Shown here piece after piece: positions 17,928 to 26,250 of a DNA stretch of 38,628 nucleotides; the first letter of the stretch is position 1, and every line of letters starts with the position of its first letter. Made by a program: the position numbers and the translations under genes. This DNA is from Aminobacter ciceronei. GTDB lineage: Bacteria; Pseudomonadota; Alphaproteobacteria; Rhizobiales; Rhizobiaceae. Below the pieces are notes generated by a model. It had not been told where the DNA came from and made no database searches. It saw only the letters and a program-made list of their open reading frames with translations. The DNA is taken from contig NZ_JACJHY010000045.1 of NCBI RefSeq assembly GCF_014138625.1, positions 1-38,628 on the forward strand. The letters are read 5' to 3'.

Positions 17928-18157
17928 TGGACAGCAAGAAATATCTGACGCCCGAGGAAGTCTCGGCGCGATATCGTGGTGGCATCTCAGTTGGGACGCT
18001 GCGAAACTGGCGTGCGATGCGTATCGGTCCGTCGTTTGTTAAAATAGGTAAGGCCGTCTTGTATCCCGCGGATTAGCTCGATGCCTGGGACGAAATGAAT
18101 AAAGTGCAGTGCCGTGCGTCAAAGCGACTCATCGAGCAAACAATTGACCGAGTGTGA
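17927..18157 (+). pseudogene. Helix-turn-helix protein of the rep module, broken by a stop codon
   Basis: Starts at ATG 17927 with GGAGG 5 bp upstream. The product MDSKKYLTPEEVSARYRGGI, then SVGTLRNWRAMRIGP and KIGKAVLYPAD, is an excisionase/AlpA-like winged helix-turn-helix of the kind that normally precedes repA in these elements. A TAG at 18074-18076 falls where a Glu or Gln codon is expected. In the same frame homology resumes at once with LDAWDEMNKVQCRASKRLIE and ends at the TGA at 18155-18157. So this is either a nonsense-mutated gene or a 49-residue shortened product. No repA follows. Confidence 0.7.
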
Positions 18158-18502
18158 TGATTACGATGGGGCACCGCCAACAAGTCGCTCTCAAGTTGGC
18201 AACTTGCAGGAAGTAGTCGTCGATTGCCTCAATGAGCGCCATACTCCTAGCGGCAGCGCGCTGCATCTCAGGCATGCCCTTCACCGGTGAGAACATGCCG
18301 ACCCGCCAGCAAGATGACTTACCGGTCGGCGGCGGCGCCCGCGCTGGTTCTTGGAAGCACGGCGCGACGACCGAAATAGAGAACGGCGCGGCGGATGGTA
18401 TCACCAAATCCGCTGACCTCGGAAACATGACCTCGCAGAGGGTCCCTGCGTGACACCTGGGTCGGAGTTGGCTGGCAACTGGTAGTTCAAGTGGATTGGC
18501 AG
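18158..18502. other. Gene-poor junction between conjugation and copper regions
   Basis: No recognisable gene on either strand. Open frames here (for example 18129-18506 minus) have no family resemblance that I can see. On the plus strand, CAACTGGTAGTTCAA at 18477-18491 resembles the right half of the CueR site at 32931-32945. This could be a decayed promoter or chance. The region looks like recombination debris. Confidence 0.4.
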
Positions 18503-18991
18503 TCATCGAACCACCTGACGGCTCTCATACGCACGGTTGAGGTTGTCGTGCCTCTTTTGGATTTCCTCAGGCCATGTCGATTTGATGTACGACAGCACAG
18601 CGATGATGTCGTCATCAGTCAACACTCCACCAAATGTCGGCATCCTCGTCCGGTAGTCCCGGAGATTGGCGGCTTCCACCAACCCCAGCTTCGTGATGTT
18701 GAGCAATAGCCTGTCCGGATGATGCCATGTGTGACCGCTCTGGTCGTGCGGTGGCGCTGGCAGAAATCCTTCCTTGTTACGAGTCTGCCAGTCGGGTTGG
18801 CCTTCCAGGTTCCGGCCATGACAGGAAGCGCAGTACTGAACGTAAACAGCGTTGCCCCTGGCGACCACACGGACATCATCCGCTTTGAGAAATCCCTCAG
18901 GACTTCGGAACAGGAAGACGTAGCCTGCAAAGACGCCCGCGGCCGCAGCCAGCGCCACCAAGATGGAAAGCCCCATCTTTGTCATTGGCAT
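18503..18991 (-). CDS. Membrane-anchored monohaem cytochrome c
   Basis: A 162-residue class I c-type cytochrome. One N-terminal hydrophobic segment (about 7-28) anchors or exports it. The haem site is CASCH (residues 54-58), and the probable axial methionine is M117 in TRMPTFGGVL. It would carry electrons in the periplasm. It is the last gene of the copper cluster, 35 bp after the 37-residue membrane protein. ATG 18991 is chosen because the hydrophobic segment follows at once; the frame is open further upstream. Confidence 0.85.
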   Translation of the reverse strand: MPMTKMGLSILVALAAAAGVFAGYVFLFRSPEGFLKADDVRVVARGNAVYVQYCASCHGRNLEGQPDWQTRNKEGFLPAPPHDQSGHTWHHPDRLLLNITKLGLVEAANLRDYRTRMPTFGGVLTDDDIIAVLSYIKSTWPEEIQKRHDNLNRAYESRQVVR

Positions 18992-19026
18992 GTCCCGTTT
19001 GCTGTCGGTCCGCAAGTTCGGCCGCC

Positions 19027-19140
19027 TCACCGAAAAAACAGATATTTGACCAAGGCCGCGATGCCGAGAACCGCGACGATAAGAAACACAAGGGCGACAA
19101 AGCTCATCCCCCACATTCCCCCTGACATCATCTGTTCCAT
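19027..19140 (-). CDS. 37-residue Met-rich single-span membrane protein
   Basis: A very short gene 12 bp downstream of cusA with a good ribosome site (TAGGAG) overlapping the cusA stop. The product starts MEQMMSGGMWGM, with five methionines in the first twelve residues. One membrane segment follows (SFVALVFLIVAVLGIAALV), then KYLFFR. The compact Met-rich start and the position in a copper pump operon suggest a small Cu(I)-binding or pump-associated subunit, but no family is recognised. Confidence 0.7.
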   Translation of the reverse strand: MEQMMSGGMWGMSFVALVFLIVAVLGIAALVKYLFFR

Positions 19141-19152
19141 TAATGTCGGCTC

Positions 19153-22100
19153 CTATAAGGCTGCGAGTTTCAGGTGACGCGCTTCAGTGATCGCTTCCCC
19201 CTGTTCCGCTTTCTGGATGCTGGACAATGTCCACCCCTTCACGAGCCCGTAGACGGCCGGGATCACAACCAGCGTCAGTATCGTAGACGAAATCATGCCA
19301 CCGATCATCGGCACGGCGATGCGCTGCATGACCTCCGATCCGGTGCCCGTGCTCCACAGGATGGGTAGGAGACCAGCCATGATGGCGACGACCGTCATCA
19401 TCTTCGGTCGCACCCGCTCGACCGCGCCGACCATGATGGCGTTGTGAAGGTCGGCCCTGGTCAGATGGCGCCGTTGTTGCACCGATTGCTCCTTGGCCTC
19501 GGTCCAAGCGTTGTCGAGGTAGATCAGCATGATGACGCCCGTTTCGGCGGCAACGCCCGCGAGGGCGATGAAACCGACCGCGACGGCGACCGACATGTTG
19601 AAGCCCAGCCACCACATCATCCAGATGCCTCCGACAAGTGCGAAGGGTAGAGACAGCATCACGATTAGCGTTTCCGTAAGCGCGCGGAAATTCAGGTAGA
19701 GAAGGAGAAAAATGAGCGCCAGGGTCAGAGGCACGACAACCTTCAGCCGCGCTTGGGCCCGTTCGAGGTATTCGAACTGACCGCTCCAAGCGACGGAATA
19801 ACCAGGCGGCAGCTTCACTTCCGTAGCGACGGCCTTTTGCGCCTCGCCAACGTAACCGCCGAGATCACGGCCTGCTATGTCGACGAAGATATACACCGCG
19901 AGTTGCCCATTCTCCGTCCGGATCGAGGTCGCGCCGCGCGTAAGTTCCACCTTTGCGACTTCTCCCAATGGCACGAAGCCACCGCCGGGAAGAGCGACCT
20001 GGACGTCGCGCGCGATCGAGTCCGGATCGCTACGGAGCGCGCGGGGGTATCGTATCGAGACACCGTAGCGCTCCCGTCCCTCGACAGTAGAGGTAATGAC
20101 CTTCGCGCCCAGCGCCATCGAGATGACATCCTGGACGTCGGCGATCGAAAGCCCGTATCGGCCCAGCGCCATTCGGTCGGGAACGATGTCGAGGTAATAA
20201 CCGCCGATCACTCTCTCGGCATAGGCGCTGGAGGTTCCCGGGACCGACCGCAGGACCGCTTCGATCTGACGAGCGACCTTTTCCATCTCAGACAGATCGG
20301 TGCCGTACACTTTTACGCCTACCGGGGTTCGGATGCCAGTGGACAGCATGTCGATGCGGGCGCGGATCGGCATGGTCCACGCATTTGAAACGCCTGGGAA
20401 CTGAAGGGCGGCATCCATTTCGGTTTTCAGGCTTTCAGGCGTAACCCCAGGTCGCCATTCCGATTTCGGTTTCAGATTGATGATGGTCTCGAACATCTCC
20501 GTCGGCGCGGGATCCGTGGCGGTTTGAGCCCTGCCTGCCTTGCCGAAGACGGATTCGACCTCCGGAAAGGATTTGATAATGCGATTTTGCGTCTGAAGCA
20601 GTTCGGCGGCCTTGGTGACGGACAGGCCCGGCAACGTCGTGGGCATGTACATCAGCGTCCCCTCGTCCAGGTTCGGCATGAATTCGCTGCCCAGTTGACG
20701 AGCCGGCCAGACGGTGACGGCAAGGGCCGCTATGGCGAGCAGGATTGTGAAGGTTTTCGCCTTCAATACCCCGGTGATGACAGGTCGATAGAGGCTGATC
20801 AGCAGCCTGTTGAGCGGGTTCCTGTGCTCCGGGATGATCCGACCGCGAACAAAGACAACCATAAGAGCGGGCACAAGCGTGACCGAAAGCAACGCCGCCG
20901 CCGCCATGGCGAAGGTCTTGGTGAAGGCGAGCGGGCCGAACAGTCGGCCTTCCTGGCTTTCGAGCGTGAAGATCGGCAGGAAGGAAACCGTGATGATCAG
21001 CAGGCTGAAAAACAGCGCCGGACCGACTTCGGCGGCCGCATCAATCAACACCTGGATGCGGGGTTTGTCTGGCGGCGCACGCTCCAGATGCTTGTGGGCG
21101 TTCTCGATCATCACGATCGCCGCATCGATCATCGCGCCGATGGCGATGGCGATGCCGCCGAGGCTCATGATGTTCGATCCGAGACCGAGGAGCTTCATCG
21201 CGGCAAACGCCATCAGGATGCCAACTGGCAGCATGATGATCGCCACCAGCGCGCTCCTGACATGAAGGAGGAACACAATGGTCACGAGCGCGACCACAAT
21301 GCTTTCCTCAACCAATGTCGACTTCAGGGTCTCGATTGCAGCCTCGATGAGCTTCGAACGATCGTAGACGGGCACGATCGTGGTGCCTTCCGGCAGGCTC
21401 TTTTCGATGCCCGCAAGGCTCTCCTTGGCATTTTCGATGACGGTCAGTGCGTTTGCGCCGACGCGCTGGAGAACGATGCCGCTGGCAACCTCGCCCTCGC
21501 CGTTCAGTTCGGCGATGCCGCGGCGTTCGTCCGCAACGATCTCGACACGCGCCACATCGCCCAGTCTCAGAGGCACGCCGCCGACCGTCTTCAGCGCGAT
21601 GCTTTCTATATCCGCGACTCCCTTCAGGTAGCCGCGGCTCCGCACCATAAATTCGAACTCGGAGATCTCGACAGTGCGCCCGCCCGTGTCCATGTTGCTT
21701 GTGCGGACCGCGTCGCCGATCTCTGCCAGCGTCACATCTTGGGCGCGCATCCGCGCCGGATCGACGGTGATCGAATATTGCTTCACGAACCCGCCAACGC
21801 TGGCGACTTCCGACACGCCAGCAGCCTTGGAGGCCGCGAAACGTACGACCCAGTCCTGGAGCGAGCGAAGTTCGGCGAGCGACCGCTCCTTGCCGACGAC
21901 AGCATACTGGTAGACCCAGCCGACCCCGGTCGCATCCGGTCCAAGCGTCGGCGAAACTCCTTCTGGCAGTCGGCTCGCCGCCGCGTTCAGGTATTCGAGC
22001 ACACGGCTCCGCGCCCAATAGGGATCGGTGCCGTCCTCGAATATCACGTAGACGAACGAGATCCCGAAGAAGGAGAAGCCCCTAACCACCTTTGATTTGG

Positions 22101-22329
22101 GAACCGTCAGCATTGAAGTCGTCAGCGGATACGTGACCTGGTCCTCGACAACTTGCGGAGCCTGGCCCGGATAGTCGGTGAAGACGATAACCTGAACGTC
22201 TGAGAGGTCGGGTATGGCATCAAGCGGTAGTGTTTTGACCGCGTAGAAACCTGCGCCCGATGCCAACACAGATACAAAGAAGACGAGGACAAGATTGCGG
22301 GCCGACCAGGCGATAAGCTTGGCGATCAT
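19153..22329 (-). CDS. cusA: CusA-type heavy-metal RND efflux pump
   Basis: A 1058-residue HME-RND transporter, full length. The first membrane segment (about 11-30) is followed by the conserved PLDAIPDLSDVQVIVFT region. The proton-relay segment GAMIDAAIVMIEN (399-411, with Asp402) is intact. Methionines matching CusA copper positions occur in YMPTTLPG (M562) and RIDMLSTG (M661), which supports Cu(I)/Ag(I) rather than Zn/Co export. It works with CusB and the TolC-like gene at 27619. The start overlaps the cusB stop by 4 bp. Confidence 0.95.
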   Translation of the reverse strand: MIAKLIAWSARNLVLVFFVSVLASGAGFYAVKTLPLDAIPDLSDVQVIVFTDYPGQAPQVVEDQVTYPLTTSMLTVPKSKVVRGFSFFGISFVYVIFEDGTDPYWARSRVLEYLNAAASRLPEGVSPTLGPDATGVGWVYQYAVVGKERSLAELRSLQDWVVRFAASKAAGVSEVASVGGFVKQYSITVDPARMRAQDVTLAEIGDAVRTSNMDTGGRTVEISEFEFMVRSRGYLKGVADIESIALKTVGGVPLRLGDVARVEIVADERRGIAELNGEGEVASGIVLQRVGANALTVIENAKESLAGIEKSLPEGTTIVPVYDRSKLIEAAIETLKSTLVEESIVVALVTIVFLLHVRSALVAIIMLPVGILMAFAAMKLLGLGSNIMSLGGIAIAIGAMIDAAIVMIENAHKHLERAPPDKPRIQVLIDAAAEVGPALFFSLLIITVSFLPIFTLESQEGRLFGPLAFTKTFAMAAAALLSVTLVPALMVVFVRGRIIPEHRNPLNRLLISLYRPVITGVLKAKTFTILLAIAALAVTVWPARQLGSEFMPNLDEGTLMYMPTTLPGLSVTKAAELLQTQNRIIKSFPEVESVFGKAGRAQTATDPAPTEMFETIINLKPKSEWRPGVTPESLKTEMDAALQFPGVSNAWTMPIRARIDMLSTGIRTPVGVKVYGTDLSEMEKVARQIEAVLRSVPGTSSAYAERVIGGYYLDIVPDRMALGRYGLSIADVQDVISMALGAKVITSTVEGRERYGVSIRYPRALRSDPDSIARDVQVALPGGGFVPLGEVAKVELTRGATSIRTENGQLAVYIFVDIAGRDLGGYVGEAQKAVATEVKLPPGYSVAWSGQFEYLERAQARLKVVVPLTLALIFLLLYLNFRALTETLIVMLSLPFALVGGIWMMWWLGFNMSVAVAVGFIALAGVAAETGVIMLIYLDNAWTEAKEQSVQQRRHLTRADLHNAIMVGAVERVRPKMMTVVAIMAGLLPILWSTGTGSEVMQRIAVPMIGGMISSTILTLVVIPAVYGLVKGWTLSSIQKAEQGEAITEARHLKLAAL

Positions 22330-23783
22330 GGCCGAGTCTCCGCGGGTGCCAGAGCACTGAGCGCTGCCTTGAGATTGCTTTCGGCGTCGATCAGGAAGTT
22401 CGCCGAGACGACCACGCGTTCTCCCTCCGTAATGCCCTCCATGATTCCAGCCACGCTGTCGCCCCGCATGCCGACCTTCACAACGCGTGGCTCGAAGCTT
22501 CCTTCGCCCTTGTCAACTATCACGAACTGGCGGTCACCCGTGTCGATGATGGCGCTGTCGGGCACCGTCACAACAGGCTCGGCTGCGCCCGTCTCGACCT
22601 CAACCTCCGCATACATGTTGGATCGCAAGAGGCCGTCTGGATTGGTCAGTTCGATGCGGATCTGCCCAGTGCGGGTCTGCGCCTGGATTTCGGGATAGAT
22701 CAAGACGACTTTTCCGACGAATTCCTTGCCCGTAAGGCTGCGAACGCGGACAACTGCCTTGTCCCCTACCCGGACAGCATTCAGGTCGTATTCCGGCACG
22801 TCAGCCACGACCCACATGGTGGAGACATCGGCGATCCGGAACAGCGTTTTTCCGGCTTCGGCCATCATCCCTTCGACAGCGGACCGTTCCAGCACCAAAC
22901 CGTCCCGGGGGGCCGTGAGGGTTATCGAGATCGGCGCTTTCCTGGTTTTCTCGATTTCAGCGACGGTCCCTGGGGGCACGCCAAGATTCTCCAGGCGTTG
23001 TCGGCTTCCCGCAGCCGCTCCACCGTCAGCGCCCCCCTTCAGGTCCGCCGCGTAGAGCGCACCTGCCGTTGCGATCTCCTTGGCATATAGGCGCATGAGC
23101 GGCCGTCCCTTTCTGATAGTCTCACCCGTGGTGATGTCAGCCACTTGCTCCACGAAGGCTTCGGTACGAGTTGAGACCACGCTTACTCGGCGCTCATCCA
23201 ACGTAACCGTTCCAGGAACTTTGACGGGCCGTGTGACGGCATTCCTGGCTGCCAGTGCGGTTCTTACGCCTGACCGTTGCAGCTTTCCGGCCGAAATCCT
23301 GACAGTCGATCCGTCATCCGCCTCCCCTTCGTAAACGGGGAGGTAGTCCATTCCCATGGAGTCTTTCTTCGGCACCGGCGACGTATCCGGCAGGCCCATC
23401 GGATTGCGATAGTAGAGGACTTTCCTGTCACCAGAGTCCGTTCCTTCCGCGCTGGCCTGCTTCGCCGTGCCTTTGACGGGATCTTCGAAGCTCACGTCTT
23501 CGCTGGCCAGAACCGCCACGTAGTCGCGGCCATCATTGGTGCGCCTAGGCGTTGCCGAGTACACAGCGTCGCCGTCAGGATGGCGGTAATAGATGACCGG
23601 ACCAGAGGGATCCTGCGCGGCGTTTGACGAAGGTTCCGCCCTGAGTGGGATGTCGAAAAACCACTCTTCGACCGTTTGCACGACGGCTAGGCCTGACAGA
23701 TTGCGCTGTCCGGTCCAGTATCCGCCCGCTCCCGCCCCCGCCGCCACAACGGCAAGGGCCAGGAATGAGCCAAACCTGCTCAT
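22326..23783 (-). CDS. cusB: CusB-type membrane fusion protein with two metal-binding repeats
   Basis: A 485-residue periplasmic adaptor of a copper RND pump with an N-terminal membrane anchor or signal (7-25). Two copies of the YHS-like heavy-metal-binding domain precede the adaptor core: residues 63-96 (start IYYRHPDGDAVY) and 121-154 (start LYYRNPMGLPDT, with DSMGMDY). They align without gaps, but the three Met of the second copy are Asp, Asp and Arg in the first. The core from about 165 holds the hairpin, lipoyl and beta-barrel parts. It overlaps cusA and the FixH-like gene by 4 bp each. Confidence 0.93.
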   Translation of the reverse strand: MSRFGSFLALAVVAAGAGAGGYWTGQRNLSGLAVVQTVEEWFFDIPLRAEPSSNAAQDPSGPVIYYRHPDGDAVYSATPRRTNDGRDYVAVLASEDVSFEDPVKGTAKQASAEGTDSGDRKVLYYRNPMGLPDTSPVPKKDSMGMDYLPVYEGEADDGSTVRISAGKLQRSGVRTALAARNAVTRPVKVPGTVTLDERRVSVVSTRTEAFVEQVADITTGETIRKGRPLMRLYAKEIATAGALYAADLKGGADGGAAAGSRQRLENLGVPPGTVAEIEKTRKAPISITLTAPRDGLVLERSAVEGMMAEAGKTLFRIADVSTMWVVADVPEYDLNAVRVGDKAVVRVRSLTGKEFVGKVVLIYPEIQAQTRTGQIRIELTNPDGLLRSNMYAEVEVETGAAEPVVTVPDSAIIDTGDRQFVIVDKGEGSFEPRVVKVGMRGDSVAGIMEGITEGERVVVSANFLIDAESNLKAALSALAPAETRP

Positions 23784-24181
23784 TGAACGGCCTTAAATTC
23801 CAGGCGGCTCTCGACCGTGTCGGACTCGCCCTGGACTTTGGCTGCGATCGAGAAGCGCCAACCTCCCGCCATTGTCAGGTTGGTCTTGAAGCGGTAGATG
23901 CCCGGCTCGTTTGACGGCAGCGCATCGACGGATGTGGTCATTGCCTCCATCCCTTCAGGAGCCATGTCCATCCTGGTGGTGAACACGACAGCCTGCTCAA
24001 CGGGGGCACCCGTTCGCTTGTCGATGAGTTTTACTGCGACGACGGCATCATTGCCTTGCTCGATCTCATTCTGGACGAGTTGGAATTCGAAGTCTTCGGG
24101 AGCGGCTTGTGCGCTTTCGAAAGGCGCGATTAGCGATAACAACGCCACCATTGCGGCGCGCAGTGCAAATTTAGATTCCAT
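23780..24181 (-). CDS. FixH/YtkA-like periplasmic protein
   Basis: A 133-residue exported protein (signal sequence ending SAQA). The mature part is a predicted beta-sandwich like the FixH/YtkA family (LIDKRTGAPVEQAVVF, later GIYRFKTNLTMAGGWRF). A Met-rich stretch RMDMAPEGMEAM may bind copper. FixH-like proteins recur next to cusB in copper clusters; the role is unknown but may be metallochaperone-like. The stop overlaps cusB by 4 bp. Confidence 0.75.
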   Translation of the reverse strand: MESKFALRAAMVALLSLIAPFESAQAAPEDFEFQLVQNEIEQGNDAVVAVKLIDKRTGAPVEQAVVFTTRMDMAPEGMEAMTTSVDALPSNEPGIYRFKTNLTMAGGWRFSIAAKVQGESDTVESRLEFKAVQ

Positions 24182-24254
24182 GAGTTCAAACGTCCGATTG
24201 TCAGTATTCCGTGACTGTGCACGGCGTTGGGCTTGGCAACCGCCAAGCGACTAC

Positions 24255-24297
24255 AACCGTGCAGGAGTGCCGCACGGTTCCGGCGTTAGAAACGCCG
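24255..24297 (-). other. Two stem-loops upstream of the FixH-like gene
   Basis: AACCGTGC/GCACGGTT (24255-24279, 9-base loop) and CGGCGTT-AGA-AACGCCG (24281-24297) are perfect stems in the 123-bp gap between the Cys-rich gene and the FixH-like gene. Neither is followed by a U-tract on the minus strand. Confidence 0.5.
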
Positions 24298-24304
24298 CTG
24301 ACAA

Positions 24305-24697
24305 TTAGGCTTTGGGAGGCCTCGGTGGAGGTTCGCCAACCAGTGACGACAAGGCGACATCGCGGCCGCCATGGAAGTCCACGTCGACAACAAGCCGAGA
24401 CAGAAACTTGGGAGTCACTGCTCCGACAACGCTGACGAGGCTCGTCGTGCACAATACTGCTAGCGGACAGCCTTTGGCGCAGTCCGGTACGGCACGCTGT
24501 TGGTTCGGGCAGCAAGGCATGCCGTCGGGCATCGAAGCCATCGCTTCCGCAGCCATGACTGGTATCGCCGACGACGCAGCCATAGGTCCCGTGACCAACC
24601 CCATGAGGGCCAGTACCAAGAACGCGCGACCGATGCTGGACCAAAACATTGTGCGGCGGACCATGTCATATCGTGAGCGGGATGAATAGCCGTTCAT
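24305..24697 (-). CDS. Small Cys/Met-rich secreted protein, unknown
   Basis: A 130-residue protein, family not recognised. A hydrophobic segment (about 23-50) resembles a signal or anchor, then comes MASMPDGMPCCPNQQRAVPD followed by CAKGCPLAVLC, with five cysteines in 24 residues. The C-terminus is Pro-rich (GEPPPRPPKA). The Cys/Met motif suggests periplasmic copper binding. The start at 24697 is the longest; alternatives at 24664 or 24649 would sit nearer the signal sequence, and no clear ribosome site decides between them. Confidence 0.6.
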   Translation of the reverse strand: MNGYSSRSRYDMVRRTMFWSSIGRAFLVLALMGLVTGPMAASSAIPVMAAEAMASMPDGMPCCPNQQRAVPDCAKGCPLAVLCTTSLVSVVGAVTPKFLSRLVVDVDFHGGRDVALSSLVGEPPPRPPKA

Positions 24698-24762
24698 AGG
24701 AATGTGACAACCGAGAGATCGTCAGCATCATACCGATCGTTCCGTTCAGAGCAGCCTAATCT

Positions 24763-24793
24763 GGACGAGTCGGACGCTGTGCCCGACCCGTCC
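24763..24793 (-). other. Stem-loop downstream of pseudoazurin
   Basis: GGACGAGTCGG (24763-24773) and CCGACCCGTCC (24783-24793) pair over 11 positions with one mismatch and a 9-base loop. It lies 10 bp past the pseudoazurin stop on the minus strand, with no U-tract after it. It may protect or process the mRNA, or act as a weak terminator. Confidence 0.5.
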
Positions 24794-24802
24794 GTGGCGA
24801 TT

Positions 24803-25252
24803 TTAATTTCCGACCTGGGTGATCAACTCCGCAAGCCGAGTCTTTCCCTTGCCAGGAATCTTTGCATTTTTTGCGGCCTCAACGTTTGCAACGCTGTTGC
24901 CTACCTGAATAACCCCCACCATACCGAGGGCGGCATGAGGCAGGCATTTGTACGCATACACGCCTTCCTGATCAAAGGTGACTTTGACTGGTTCGTTGAT
25001 CTTACCCTTCCACGTCGTCCCGTCCTTCGGCACCAGCAATTCCGTTGTTTCCGAATTATGCCCCTTGTCTGCAGACACGAACGTAACCGTGTCGCCCGGG
25101 GCGATTTTCAGAAAAGCAGGCTCAAATTGCCAGGCCTGTCCGTCTGTGCCCTTGTTGCGCATTTGAACTTCATACTCAGCCGCACTGGCTGCCGCCCAAG
25201 GCGCGCCTACGGCGAAAGCGGTCAACAAAAGCGTGGCAAATATTCTACCCAT
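24803..25252 (-). CDS. Pseudoazurin, blue copper electron carrier
   Basis: A 149-residue type 1 copper protein. The signal sequence ends ASA, and the mature start AEYEVQMRNKGTDG is typical of pseudoazurins. Copper ligands are H65 (KGHNSET), C103 and H106 (YKCLPHAALG) and M111. The Cys-Xaa-Xaa-His-(Xaa)4-Met spacing is that of the family. Pseudoazurins usually pass electrons to nitrite reductase or cytochromes; here the neighbours are copper genes, so it may accept electrons from Cu(I) oxidation. A clear AAGGAG precedes the ATG. Confidence 0.93.
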   Translation of the reverse strand: MGRIFATLLLTAFAVGAPWAAASAAEYEVQMRNKGTDGQAWQFEPAFLKIAPGDTVTFVSADKGHNSETTELLVPKDGTTWKGKINEPVKVTFDQEGVYAYKCLPHAALGMVGVIQVGNSVANVEAAKNAKIPGKGKTRLAELITQVGN

Positions 25253-25288
25253 TTACATCTCCTTGGCTTGGGAAGCGGCCGGACGGCA

Positions 25289-25326
25289 TGCATGGACCCG
25301 ACCATAAAAATGGCCAGGTCCATGCA
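25289..25326 (-). other. Strong nested stem-loop between cusF and pseudoazurin
   Basis: TGCATGGACC (25289-25298) and GGTCCATGCA (25317-25326) are a perfect 10-bp inverted repeat. Inside, after a symmetrical 3x3 internal loop, CCAT-AAAA-ATGG (25302-25313) pairs again. It starts 6 bp past the cusF stop. There is no U-tract after it on the minus strand, so an mRNA-stability or processing role is likelier than termination. Confidence 0.65.
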
Positions 25327-25331
25327 GAGCA

Positions 25332-25613
25332 TCAGCTCGCCTTTTCGATCTTTGTGACGGTGATTGCGCCGTTAACACGATCTGCCTCGAAATCGACCTT
25401 GTCGCCGACCTTGACCTTGCCGAGCAAGGCCGGATCGGTGACGCGAAACACCATCTGCATCGCGCCCATGCCGAGGTTGTCGATCGGACCGTGCTTCAGC
25501 GTAATTTTGCCCTCGGTATCGTTGATTTTCTTCACTTCACCTTCCACTGCCTGGGCTGCGGCGGGAATGAGAAGAGCGGCGATGACCAGTCCAGCTTTCA
25601 AAGATGTACGCAT
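25332..25613 (-). CDS. cusF: CusF-like periplasmic copper-binding protein
   Basis: A 93-residue protein of the CusF family: signal sequence ending AQA, then a small beta-barrel. The copper-binding segment reads HGPIDNLGMGAMQMVFRV. Spacing to E. coli CusF gives H41, M52 and M54 for the His and two Met ligands, but position 49, which is the metal-capping Trp in CusF, is Met here. It probably hands Cu(I) to CusB. It is followed by a strong stem-loop and pseudoazurin. Confidence 0.85.
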   Translation of the reverse strand: MRTSLKAGLVIAALLIPAAAQAVEGEVKKINDTEGKITLKHGPIDNLGMGAMQMVFRVTDPALLGKVKVGDKVDFEADRVNGAITVTKIEKAS

Positions 25614-25644
25614 GGTGTGTTTTCCTTTTGAGGTTTCACTTCGC

Positions 25645-26205
25645 TTAGTTTACGGCCGCTAGGCCAATCATCCCGGCTTCGCGATGTCCGGGAATTAGGC
25701 AGGCGAACTCAAATCCGCCCGTATTCGTGAACTTCCAAAGCATCTCTCCGGTCTGGCCAGAGGCGACACGAATGGCATTGGGATCGTCGTGCTCCATGTC
25801 CGGATTTTTCTGCATCTCGAGCGAGTGCTTCTGATTTGCTTCCGCGGTGGCCAAGACGAATTCGTGGTCGATTTCCCCAGCGTTGCGTATCTTGAACCTG
25901 ACCTGTTCGCCGGCCCTCGCCTGAACGTTGCTCGGTGAAAAAATCATCCGTCCATCGTTCGTCTCCGACATCGTGATCGTGACGAGACGAGCTGGCTTGT
26001 TGGGATCGCCTGGCTCGCCATAGGCTTGCTGCGCGTCATGCGAATGGGGTGGAGCTCCAGGTTTGTCCTGGTGTCCGGCAGCAGGCGTTGGTGGGCTGAG
26101 CGCTGTCGCGGGGTCTAAGCTGGTTGTGCCTGGGAGGACCGACTGCGATGTGCAGGCGGCAACGGTCCCTGCAACCGCTACCAATGCTAGTATTTTCAAG
26201 ATCAT
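25645..26205 (-). CDS. Cupredoxin lipoprotein (CopI-like)
   Basis: A 186-residue protein with a lipobox VAAC (C18), a Pro/His-rich linker and a C-terminal plastocyanin-like domain from about residue 70. Type 1 copper ligands are H114 (EIDHEF), C169, H174 (FACLIPGHREAGM) and M179. A Met/His-rich loop (LEMQKNPDMEHDD) may bind additional copper. It resembles CopI-type cupredoxins of copper-resistance clusters. An 80-bp gap with two short stem-loops separates it from the upstream oxidase gene. Confidence 0.88.
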   Translation of the reverse strand: MILKILALVAVAGTVAACTSQSVLPGTTSLDPATALSPPTPAAGHQDKPGAPPHSHDAQQAYGEPGDPNKPARLVTITMSETNDGRMIFSPSNVQARAGEQVRFKIRNAGEIDHEFVLATAEANQKHSLEMQKNPDMEHDDPNAIRVASGQTGEMLWKFTNTGGFEFACLIPGHREAGMIGLAAVN

Positions 26206-26250
26206 AGCGTATCCAAGTCTGGTTCAGTATTCGGTTGTTGCTGCGTGAGA

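Noticed and set aside
16738-17985. Minus-strand frame of 415 codons opposite trbI
   Set aside because: Arg/Gly/Ala-rich, no family resemblance, fully antisense to a well-supported gene.
18129-18506. Minus-strand frame of 125 codons in the junction region
   Set aside because: No family resemblance and composition unlike its neighbours; left as possible debris rather than a gene.
20524-22095. Plus-strand frame of 523 codons opposite cusA
   Set aside because: Composition (Asp/Arg/His/Gln-rich) is that of a shadow frame; CusA motifs are intact on the other strand.
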